From positions 127,480-138,123 of the forward strand of contig MU069937.1 of the NCBI GenBank assembly GCA_002284615.2: a DNA stretch of 10,644 nt, given 5' to 3'. This document shows, one piece after another, positions 1-9,300 of the stretch. The DNA is from Dunaliella salina. Lineage: Eukaryota > Chlorophyta > Chlorophyceae > Chlamydomonadales > Dunaliellaceae. The first letter of the stretch is position 1. Each line of letters begins with the position of its first letter. Made by a program: the position numbers and the translations under genes. The notes under the pieces were generated by a model. That model did not search any database and was not told where the DNA came from. It saw only the letters and a list, made by a program, of their open reading frames with translations.

Positions 1-149
1 ATGAGATAATTTGAATGAGAGTGGTGGGTGTGGGTATGGGTGTCAGAGAAGAGAGTGGGGAATATGGGCATTGTTGCGCCCGTGGACAAGCATGTGGGTT
101 ATGGTGATTTTGTATGAGACAACACTGAATTGCACTTGCCAGGAGCCAC

Positions 150-365
150 ATAGTCAGCTGTGCAGTTTTTCATCATTGCAGTTTTGCTGCAGTGCAGCTT
201 TTGCCTTATTGCAGCTTTGCTGTGGTNCAGTTTTGCCTCAGAGCAATTTTGCTGCGGTGCAACTTTGCTGCAACACAGCTTTGCGTCAGTGCACTTTTTC
301 TGCAATGCAGCTGTTCTCAGTGCGATGCAGCTTTTCCTCGACGAGGTTTTGCTGCTCAGATGCGG
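150..365 (+). repeat. degenerate TTTGCTGCA-type minisatellite
   Basis: Roughly eight to ten imperfect units of about 20-27 nt, built around GCAGTTTTGCTGC and GTGCAGCTTT, occupy this part of the upstream intron. One base at 227 is N in the source. Units such as TTTTGCTGCAG resemble acceptor sites, so this could be an exon-edge array whose parent exon lies outside the window; that cannot be shown. No exon was recognised in 1-1681. Open frames across it follow from the repeat. Confidence 0.6.
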
Positions 366-509
366 TTTTCGGTGCACTTTAAATGTGGGCATCTGTTTGC
401 ACTTAAAATAGGGGGTGGCTTGGAGTCAGCCCTTTCTTCCTCCACCCATTATAATGCTCACATGTCCTTGCAATGTTGCACTGCATCTACTGTTGGTGCT
501 GCACTCTCT

Positions 510-688
510 CCTCATCAGCCCTCATGCACCCCTCATGCACTTCTCATCCAACCATTTTGCACCCCTCATGACTCCTCATGCGCCCCTCATGCACCCCTTT
601 GGCACCCCTCATGCAACCTTCGTGCACCGCTCATGCCACCCTCATGCAACCCTCATGCACCCTTCATGCAACCCTCATGCAACCCTTA
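510..688 (+). repeat. CCCTCATGCA minisatellite, left part
   Basis: About fifteen units of 10-13 nt, consensus CCCCTCATGCAC with variants such as CCCTCATGCAAC and CCCCTCATGACT. The array stops at CCCTTAAGCTCCCC near 688 and resumes at about 1545, which indicates that the material between was inserted or that two arrays arose from one source. The strand shown is pyrimidine-rich. It is intronic. Confidence 0.8.
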
Positions 689-767
689 AGCTCCCCATCT
701 AAAAATTCTTTTGGCCGCTTCTTAGCTTCCAATATTCGAAACTCAAAATTGTTCATTTTTCATAATC

Positions 768-786
768 GCAGAAGTATTACTTCTGC
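768..786. repeat. 19-nt palindrome with 1-nt centre
   Basis: GCAGAAGTATTACTTCTGC has two perfect 9-nt arms around a single T. It shares the AGTA-n-TACT core with the palindrome at 1095-1111 in the same block. Short palindromes of this kind are common in organelle intergenic DNA of some green algae; function unknown. Confidence 0.85.
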
Positions 787-1094
787 AAGGTCTCTACAGA
801 AAAAAGCGGGCAAAGTAAGTTTTACTATAATTTAGTTTACCTCTATTGCGGTTCCTGAGGAGTGTTCCTCCAAGAAGGAAAAGCGCGGGAACGACGTGAG
901 ACAGGGGCTGGGGCAGCAGCCTGACCTCAAGCCCAAACTATGGACCGACTGCTGCGACGGACTGCATCACTCCTGTTCGGCATGACTCTAAAAGTAAGCT
1001 AACACAGGTCTGAAGCCCAAGAAGGAAAAGATGGCATCCTTATTGCATAGGTGGCGATAAGGGCACATGTCACACTCTCATTCGCCTACAAGAA

Positions 1095-1111
1095 CTGCAG
1101 TACTACTGCAG
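1095..1111. repeat. 17-nt palindrome with 1-nt centre
   Basis: CTGCAGTACTACTGCAG has two perfect 8-nt arms around a single C and the same AGTA-n-TACT core as 768-786. It is followed by a further GGCAG. Confidence 0.85.
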
Positions 1112-1183
1112 GCAGAGAACTGGTCATCAACCAAATTTTCGAGTTAAAATTCTATTACTATTTTAAGGTCTTCAATTTTAAGT

Positions 1184-1255
1184 TGAACCCAGTAGGATTT
1201 GAACCTACACTAGCGGCTTAGAAGATCGCTGTCCTACCCTTTAGACGATGAATTC
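1184..1255 (-). tRNA. organelle-type tRNA-Arg(UCU), probably a plastid-derived copy
   Basis: A full cloverleaf can be drawn on the - strand, 72 nt. The acceptor stem is GAATTCA with TGGGTTC (seven pairs, two of them G-U). The D arm is GTC TAAAGGGTAG GAC, and the T arm GTAGG TTCAAAT CCTAC is perfect. The anticodon loop CTTCTAA gives UCU (anticodon complement at 1220-1222). The anticodon stem GCGAT/GCCGC has one A-C mismatch and one U-G pair. No CCA is encoded. The GTCTAA-GG-TAGGACAG and GTAGGTTCAAATCCTAC blocks are typical of plastid trnR-UCU; some mitochondrial trnR(ucu) genes look alike. It sits inside an intron in a block of different composition, so transfer of organelle DNA to the nucleus is likely, and the mismatch could be decay. 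Expression is unknown. Confidence 0.8.
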
Positions 1256-1319
1256 TTTTAATTCAATATTTTGCTTTTAGTCGAACACAAATTTTAATAA
1301 TGAAAAGTAATTATCTCCA

Positions 1320-1322
<3 letters not shown>

Positions 1323-1376
<54 letters not shown>
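1323..1376. repeat. (GT)27 microsatellite
   Basis: Twenty-seven uninterrupted GT dinucleotides follow GC at 1321-1322 and end at TTGTAA. The tract lies in the AT-rich part of the inserted block, about 70 nt from the tRNA-Arg 5' end. Confidence 0.98.
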
Positions 1377-1377
<1 letters not shown>

Positions 1378-1544
1378 GTAAACAATACTACATGGAATGT
1401 AACATATCTTAATCTTGTAACAATACTTTAACAAAAATTGAAAATGCTTAATATATGGTGTATTTTTTTGATTTCAACCTATAATTTTATCAAGTGGAAG
1501 GAAAGAGTATAAGTGAGCGTGACATCCTAAAAAGCTTTCCATTT

Positions 1545-1662
1545 CTCATCACCCCTCATACACCCCTCATGCACCCATCCCTCATGCACTCCATATGCAC
1601 CCCTTATTCACTCCTCATGTATATCCCTCATGCGCCCTTCATGCACCCCTCATGCACCCTGC
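1545..1662 (+). repeat. CCCTCATGCA minisatellite, right part
   Basis: Nine or so further units of the same 12-nt repeat (CACCCCTCATGC) run up to about 20 nt before the exon 1 acceptor at 1681. The repeat's C/T-rich strand therefore supplies or abuts the pyrimidine tract of that acceptor (CTGCCCCTCTTGCCCTTCAG). Confidence 0.8.
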
Positions 1663-1681
1663 TGCCCCTCTTGCCCTTCAG

Positions 1682-1810
1682 CTGAAGGAGCTGGCCGAGA
1701 AGTTCTTGCAAAATGATGAGTGGATGTACAAGCTGAGCCTCAACGCCGTGGCAGCTGCTGCGGCTGTCAAGGTCAGCAGGGCTGGCTCACGCCGAGGGAG
1801 CTTTGCTCAC
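1682..1810 (+). CDS. MRS2: MRS2-like exon 1 of window: end of cytosol/matrix helix
   Basis: This 129-nt, phase-0 exon encodes 43 residues starting LKELAEKFLQNDEWMYKLSL. The LAEKFLQNDEWMYKL stretch corresponds to the conserved ELE-LLDDD-DMA-MYL region of MRS2/MGT proteins, here with fewer acidic residues. The acceptor is strong: a pyrimidine run CTGCCCCTCTTGCCCTTCAG ends at 1681. I chose the donor CAC|GTGAGT at 1811 because it is near consensus and keeps phase 0. An internal alternative AAG|GTCAGC at 1772 is also phase 0 but weaker and would remove the segment VSRAGSRRGSFAH. That segment contains RRGS, a basophilic-kinase consensus. The exon's last 90 nt plus donor are reiterated downstream in the intron to about 2925. 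Confidence 0.75.
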
Positions 1811-3228
1811 GTGAGTTGCAAGCCAGCATGCTTGATGTGGCATGCTTGATGTGCCATTAAAAAATGAGATTAGGCACGGCATGGGCAAGACTGCTAGTGG
1901 ATGTGCAAGCTGAGCCTCAACACTGTGGCAGCTGCTGCTGTTGAGATCAGCAGGGTTGGCTCACACCGAGGGAGCTTTGCTCACGTGAGTTGCAAGCCAG
2001 CATGCTTGGTGTGGTATCGTCAAAGTGATGAGATTGGAAATGACATGGGCAAAATAGTGAGTGGATGTGCAAGCTGAGCCTAAACGCCGTGGCAGCTGCT
2101 GCGGCTGTCAAAGTCAGCAGGGCTGGCTCACACCGAGGGGGCTACACTCGCGTGAGTTGCAAGCCAGCATGCTTGATGTGGCATGGTCAATGTGATGAGA
2201 TTTGAAATGATGTGGGCAAAACGGTGAGTGGATGTGCAAGCCGAGCCTCAACACTGTAGCAGCTGCTGCGGCTGTCAAGGTCAGCAGGGCTGGCTCACAC
2301 CGAGGGGGCTACGCTTGCGTGAATTGCAAGCCGGCATGCTTGATGTGGCATGCTTGATGTGCCATAGAAAGAGATGAGATGAGATTACACATGTCATGGG
2401 CAAAACTGCTGGTGGATGTGCAAGCTTAGCCTCAACACTGTGGCAGCTGCTGCTGTCGAGATCAGCAGGGCTGGCTCACACTGAGGGGGCTATGCTCACG
2501 TGAGCTCCAAGCCAGCATGCTTGGTGTGGTATCGTCAAAGTGATGAGATTGGAAATGACATGGGCAAGATCAGCAGGGCTGGCTCTGACAAAGGAAGCTG
2601 CGCTCACGCGAGTTGCAAGTCAGCATGCTTGATGTGTCATGTTCGAAGTGATGAGATTGGAAATGGCGTGGGCAAGCTCAGCAGGGCTGGCTCTTATCGA
2701 AGAATTATGTGAGCTTCAAGCTGGCATGCTAGATGTGGCAAGGTCAAAGTGATGAGATTAAAAATGGTGTGGGCAAGATCAGCAAGGCAGGCTCTGTTTA
2801 GGGAAGTGCCGCTCACGAGTCTCAAGCTATTCTTGATGTGGCATGGTCAAAGTGATGAGATTAGAAACGATAGGGGGCAAGATCAGCAGGGCCGGCTCTG
2901 TTTGGAGAAGCTCTGCTCATTTGAGTTCCAAGTGCACGTATTAAACGTAGAAGGGCAGGCTCTGCATGGAGGAGCCGCAATTTTGCAAGTTACAAGCGCG
3001 AGGATTGGAAGTGGAAGGTGCATTTGCCCATGAAGGATTTGTCCGAGTGTCAAGGGGGGGTATCTATCTGGGGATATGTCCTCTTACGTAAGCAAGCAGA
3101 TCTAGAGCGTCATGTGTGCTTGTGTGAGATCTGTCCAGATGCGCTGACCCATCCTCTAGAGCAGGATGCTCTGGCCTGGGCATTCCTAGCAAGTTCCTGG
3201 CACAGTCGTTCATGCGCGTCTCTGCGCA

Positions 3229-3313
<85 letters not shown>

Positions 3314-6300
3314 CGCGCGCGCGTGCGTGCGTACGTGTGCGTGTGCATGCTTGTGCAGTCTTTGTTTTCTCTTTGATGCCTGTGGTTTCACTGTCCACAC
3401 AGCCACCCATCTTCGGCACTGAGTTTGCTCTTGGATAAGAATCCCTTGCTCTGAATCTTCGTGGGCTTGATGGAGAATGCCTGCAATCAAGTGAGTGATA
3501 TTGCTTGACTTGCAGATCTGAGCAGACAGTTGCACATCTGCTGGCACTCTTAGATCAAGCTGCACGCACGAAGGCTGCATCCAATTGCCTGAACCCATCA
3601 AGGCCTGTATGACTTTTTAAGTGGCCCGAGTCTTTGCTTGGAATGCGAGTAAATGGTGTTTGAACTTACTTGGCACGGTTTTGTACGTGTAGTGTGTTCG
3701 CGCATCGCTGTACTTTTGCATTTATGCTTCTGTGAAAAGATCTAGCTGATATGCACGCAGCCTTTATGCCTTACTGTTTCAGTACTGGTTTGGCTGAAAT
3801 GGTTTTATCTATCCTTATTGCTGTCCTTCAGTGGAAATGGGCCTTATGTGGACTGTCATTCTCTGTACCTTCCCGTATTCCCCGAGGCCTGGCGTCTGCA
3901 TCAGAGCCACCTGAAATTAATGCTTCTCTTGTTCCATTGAATGCTTTTCTTGTCCCATTCAATGCTTTTCTTGTCCCGTTTAATGCTTTTCTTGTCCCGT
4001 TTAATGCTTTTCTTGTCCCATTTAATGCTTCTCTTGTCCCGTTTAATGCTTCTCTCGTCCCGTTTAATGCTTCTCTTGTCCCATTTAATGCTTTTCTTGG
4101 CCCATTTAATGCTTCTCTTGTCCCATTTGATGCTTCTCTTGTCCCATTTGATGCTTCTCTTGTCCCATTTAATGCTTCTCTTGTCCCATTTGATGCTTCT
4201 CTTGTCCCATTTAATGCTTCTCTTGTCCCATTTGATGCTTCTCTTGTCCCATTTAATGCTTCTCTTGTCCCATTTGATGCTTCTCTTGTCCCATTTAATG
4301 CTTCTCTTGCCCCATTTAAACTTGCCCTGCCTCTCACTTTAGAGCTCATAGTCGTGTCACTGTGCAGCACAATGAAGAGTGTTGGAAAAACACGTTGTTT
4401 TGATGAGTGTTGGAAATGAGGGCCTTTGCTGAGACCCTCAGTACTTTGACTCCGTCTCTGGTGAGACGCCACAAATTCGCAACAGAATCTGCCTGGAAAA
4501 GCACGCAAGAAAATGGATGCATGATTTGCTGATTCCCTCTGTTCTCTGCCTTTAGTCAAATGCAGACCAAAGGCCACAACTGCAGCCAAATCATGAATTC
4601 AAGAAAGCACACACATCACCTGCTGTGTCCCTTAACTTTTTGCTCTTATCTATTGCCTGCAGACGCCCATCCAAGGCTCAGCCGCAGCCAAACAAATGAT
4701 GAATATGAGAAAGTGCAAGATACATCATCTGCTGTGTCCCTCAAATCACATTTTTTGGTTCTGTCACCTGCAGACGCCCATCAAAAGACGCAGCCACAGC
4801 CAAGTCATGAATGCAAGAAAGTACATGCGTCATTTATGCGGTGTTCCTCAATCAATTGTTTTGCTCCTATCGCATGCAGACACCCATCAAAGGGCGCAGC
4901 CGCAGCCAAAGCAAGCGCGCCAGCTTGGATGGAGGCAACTTAGCCAAAACTACACGCATCATCTGCTGTGCCGCTCAACTTCTTGCCCTCATTTATTGCC
5001 TGCAGACGCCCATCAAAGGGCGCAGCCGCAGCCAAGTCATGAATGCAAGAAAGTACATGCGACATTTATGCGGTGTTCCTCAATTAATTGTTTTGCTCTT
5101 ATCTATCGCATGTAGACGCCCATCAAAGGGCGCAGCCGCAGCCAAAGCAAACGCGCCAGCTTGGATGGAGGTGCAAACTCAGCCAGCAGCTACACCAGCA
5201 GTAGCAGCAGCAGCAGCAGCTCCTCTGACTCGTTGAGCCCTGAGGTGAGGTGCCTCAAGAGCATTGTGTCCAGGCTCGCCTTTGGGAACCTCCAGAGGGA
5301 AAAAACAGGAAGGCTCAGGGTTGGGGGCTTGGCACTTTGCATCACCTAGATCACCTGGGTAAGCTGGTATGTAGGGCTGGCCAATTCCATACATATGCAC
5401 GCAACATACATCCTATTATCCCTGCCAAAAAGCTGATACATACATTTCCATTGTTGGGAATGTGCAAGACAAATGCTTCAGTTCAAGGTAAGGGTGGTGG
5501 TTCAATAAGCTGATACATACAGTACATTGGTAAGGAATTGGCCAACCCTGCCGGTATCCCATGTCAGGGCACATCAGGAGAAGCAGGTTTGGGCAAGGCT
5601 TTGAGCTTTGCTTTCCAGGAGGCACACTCGTGCTCTTTTTGCGCCTCTATGTCTGGACTCACACTGCACTGCCTTGTTGCCACTCTGCATGAGCTGTTTG
5701 TGTCGAACTACCTCTCCGTCACTCAGTGTTTATGCGGTCGCATTCGGCTTTTGGACACCACAACCATGATCACTGTGTTTAAATCACACTTCATGTTCTT
5801 TGTGTACTGAAACCACCTTTTCATCGTTGCCCTTGATGGTTTTTTTTTTTTTAATATCGCAATTGTGATTACCATTGTTTTTAATCACTGAGCGGGTACT
5901 CTGCTTCACAACAGCACCTGCCTCTACCTGCGCTTGATGTTGGTTTCACAATCCTTTCTTTCATCATGTGCACGGACTCGATTTCAAAGCGGTCCTTTGC
6001 TGCTGCACACCACAGGACCAGGCAGAGATTGCAGTTGTGGAGATGATGCTTGAAGCGTACCAGATGCAGATGGAGAAGATCCACAACAAGGTCAAGGTGA
6101 GCTTATGCTTGAAGCGTACCAGATACAAATGGAGAAGATCCACAACAAGGTCAAGGTGAGCTTATGCTTGAAGGGTACCAGATGCAAATGAAGAAGAAGA
6201 TCCACAACAAGGTCAAGGTGAGCTTATGCTTAAAGCGTACCAGATGCAAATGGAGAAGACCCACAAGGAGATCAGGGTGAGCTCGTGCTTGAAGCTTACC

Positions 6301-9300
6301 TGATGTAGATGGAGAAGGTCCACAACAAGGTCAAGGTGAGCTTTTGCTTGAAGCATACCAGATGCAAATGGAGAAGACGATCCACAACAAGGGCAAGGTG
6401 GCCCTGGGCAGCACTCCTTTGCCTGTGCTCTTTGCTCTCTGGCCTGCTTGGTTGGTCAGCAGAGCTGAGTGTTTTGTTGCTCTGCCACCTATCAAGTAGT
6501 ATTTCATGTCAGCCAGCACATCTAATACAATCAATTTCAGTATGACAACAAAGGCATTTATATCAACGCTATGCAACCTCGCCAGCAATTCAACTATTGT
6601 GCTCTTCTGTCCGCCTTCTCTGCGCTGTGCTGATCCCTTGACCTGTCCATTGTGCTCATCCACCTCTCTGTGCATACGGTGCTTAGCTATTCCCTTGAGT
6701 GTGCTTTTGTGCTCATCTACACTGTCTGTACCTTGTGCCTGTGCAACTCATCCAACTCATTCAACTTGACCACCCAAAGCACTTGCGACGTGCTCATCTG
6801 CCTCATCTGTGTGTCAGAACTGCCTGACACAGCTGAACTGTCTGTTGTCCGTCCTTGTACCCAATGCAGACGCTTGACAATGCCATCCTAGACGCACAGA
6901 GCATGGTGCACATTCGTTTGAATGTGCACCGTAACCGCCTGACGAATGTGGATCTGTGGATCACGGCATTCAACACGGCCCTTATCATTGGGGCATCCGT
7001 CTCTGGTGAGTTTCGAGATTTGTGGAAGTGCAACCACTACGATTATAGGTTCCTGGAGCAAGCCATTTAACATGGCCCTTTTCATCTGAGCGCCCATATC
7101 TGGTGAGTCTAAAGACTCATGCTTGAGCACAGGAGCCGCCTAACAATTATGGATCTATGAATCAGAGTGTCAAATACAGCCCTCATCATTGGCGCGTCCA
7201 TGTCTGGTGAGTTTGAAAATTACTGAATGTGCAATTATGGTTTTTTTGGACCATGGCAATTAGCATGGCCCTTATCTTTAGATTGCCAGTCCCTGGTGAG
7301 CCTAAGGATTCACAAAAGAGCACAGCAAACACCATATGAATGTGGACCTGTGGATCAAGGCATTCAACCTGGCCCTCATCATTGGAGCATCTGTACCTGG
7401 TGTATCTGGAGATTCGTGAGTATGCAACCGCCTGGTGGTTATGGGTTTTTGGATCACTGCGCAGCCCTTACAACTAGAGCGCCCGTCTCTGGTGGGTCTG
7501 AAGATTCATGGACGTGTGCCATGATTGCCTGACAAACACGGATTTCTGGATCATGGCATTCAACAACACAGCCATCATCTTCGGAGAGCTCGTTTTTGGT
7601 GATTTTGAAGATCCGTGAATGAGCGACCGCCTAAGGATTTCCGGATCACGGCAGCCAACATGGTGCTTATCATTGGAACGCCCATATCTGATGAGTCTAA
7701 ACGTTCATGGATGTGCACTGTAAATGCTTAATGGTTATGGATACCTGGATCACAGCATTCAAGACAGCCCTCATCATTGAAGCATCTGTCTCTGGTGAGT
7801 CTTGGAGACTTGAAGCTTGAATGAGCACCGCAACTGCCTGAAGCAAATCTGAATGTGCAATGTGCGTGCAATGAATGTGCGCAATGTGCGTGCAGTGAAA
7901 GTGCGCAGCAACTGCCTAATATGCGATTCTGAATGTGCGTGCAATGAAAGTGCGCGGCAAGTGCCTGATGCAAATCTGAATGTGCAATGTGTGCGCAATG
8001 AATGTGCGCAATGTGCGTGCAATGAACATGCAATGTGCATGCAATGAAAGTGCGCTGCAACTGCCTGATGCGAATCTGAGTGCGCAATGTGCGTGCGATG
8101 AACATGCAATGTGCGTGCAATGAACATGCGATGTGCGTGCAATGAATGTGCGCGGCAACTGCCTGATGCAAATCTGAATGCGCAATGTGCGTGCAATAAC
8201 TGTGCGCTGCAACCGCCTGACACAAAAGTTTGAAGGCAAGGGGAAGGCCATGCAGGTTGCTGTTCTGGCAGTGTGCTGTTATGGGCTTTGACACACGGCC
8301 CTCTCCTCCTCTTTGGAGCATCCGTATCTGATCAGTGCAAGCTGGATTGGGTTAATTTTACTTCTTGTCCTCATGGGGCTCGCTTTCAGTTTCAGCGCTG
8401 ATTGTTGGGTACTTCCTTGAATGCCAGCAAACTTTTCTACTTGCTTCATGACCTGGTAGCCTGCAGTTCCAAAGTTCTTGGACGCACAGCTTGCATGAAG
8501 GCGCCTCCCATCACACCCGTTTACTGGTCCATGCTAGGCTGGTCTGGCTCAATGTGGTCCGCTTGCCTGGTCCTCTTGGCCTTCTTGGGCTTGAGATGCT
8601 CCTCTGCTTGGTGGTCAGTGCAAATAATGCAGTCGATCCTCCTCAACCGCTGCTGAACACGGTCGTCAGCCTGGTTGTCATACCACTACGCTAGCCTCGC
8701 CAGTGCCAGGGTTCTAGGGGCCATAGTTGCGTGTCCATTATTAAGTGGTTTTTTTTCAAGTGCCCATCATTAAGTGGTTTAGGTCGACAGTGCTTGTAGT
8801 TGTGAAGGTCAGATTGATGCGGCTTCCTCTACAGAACAGACGACTCCTACAGGAGATTGACTGCAAGTGAAAGTGAGCATGCACTTAGGTGCCAGTGCAA
8901 ACTCTGGAGCCTCAACCCTTTTTGTTGGGCTCTTACGCGTCTACCTCCAAACTTTCCTGTGAAGTGAATAACATTTCTCTGTGTAGATCCCCTAGGTGTC
9001 AACCTTGAATGAACTGTTTTTGCAGGGCCCCTAGGCTCCTCTTTGAAGGCCCCTGTGTAAGAGTAAACCCCAAATGCACCACTTTTGCAGGGCCCCCAGG
9101 GTTCTCTTGGCATGGCCCGTGCAAAGAATACCCCAAGGGCCTGCGTAAAACAGTTAATTTCAGGCGGACACCCATACAAGGGCCCTGCTAAGAGGAACCT
9201 TAGAGGCCCTGCAAAAATGGTCCATTCAAGGCTGACACTTACACAGGGGTCTTGCCAAGAGAACCCTGCATGCCCCGCAGAAATGGTCCATGTGAGGTGG

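Larger units (their letters stand above)
690..1545. other. compositionally distinct block, probable organelle-DNA insertion
   Basis: This block lies between two parts of the same CCCTCATGCA minisatellite and lacks that repeat. It has AT-rich stretches (700-850, 1130-1320, 1377-1500) around a GC-richer part (850-1080), a plastid-type tRNA-Arg on the - strand, and two palindromes with single-base centres. A 14-nt direct repeat CCAAGAAGGAAAAG occurs at 870-883 and 1017-1030. No protein gene was recognised. A 20-codon ORF at 940-1002 (MDRLLRRTASLLFGMTLKVS) looks like a basic leader by chance only. The (GT)27 tract inside suggests the block has been in nuclear DNA for some time, or that its right border is near 1320. 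Exact borders and a target duplication are not visible. Confidence 0.5.

Noticed and set aside
150..365. CRISPR-like spacing of repeats
   Set aside because: Units are degenerate and contiguous with no distinct spacers; eukaryotic context.
578..835. Frame ending LQKKAGK before GTAAGT at 817
   Set aside because: Starts in the 12-nt minisatellite; no match to MRS2 and no acceptor of good quality.
940..1002. MDRLLRRTASLLFGMTLK followed by GTAAGC, looking like a targeting-peptide exon
   Set aside because: The missing MRS2 N-terminal domain (about 200 residues) would have to lie between it and exon 1, and nothing there encodes it; the block looks like inserted organelle DNA.
3018..3422. Open frames with long VCVC, THTH or RARA runs on both strands
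   Set aside because: They are translations of the GT/GC tract; no codon preference or domain outside it.
3751..4589. 222-codon + strand and 253-codon - strand frames with heptad repeats
   Set aside because: A 21-nt unit without stops keeps all such frames open; they lie within an intron, and the non-repeat ends show no family.
5161..5349. Frame extending past exon 2 into the intron (CLKSIVSRLAFGNL)
   Set aside because: GTGAGG at 5245 and phase-0 continuity to exon 3 favour splicing; the extension has no MRS2 likeness.
7728..8321. - strand frames of 111-197 codons rich in HCTHIAHS
   Set aside because: By-product of the GTGCAATG array.
8491..8694. Hydrophobic Leu/Val-rich frame, possible membrane or transposon relic
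   Set aside because: No recognisable motif, and no fit to the phase-1 intron it lies in.
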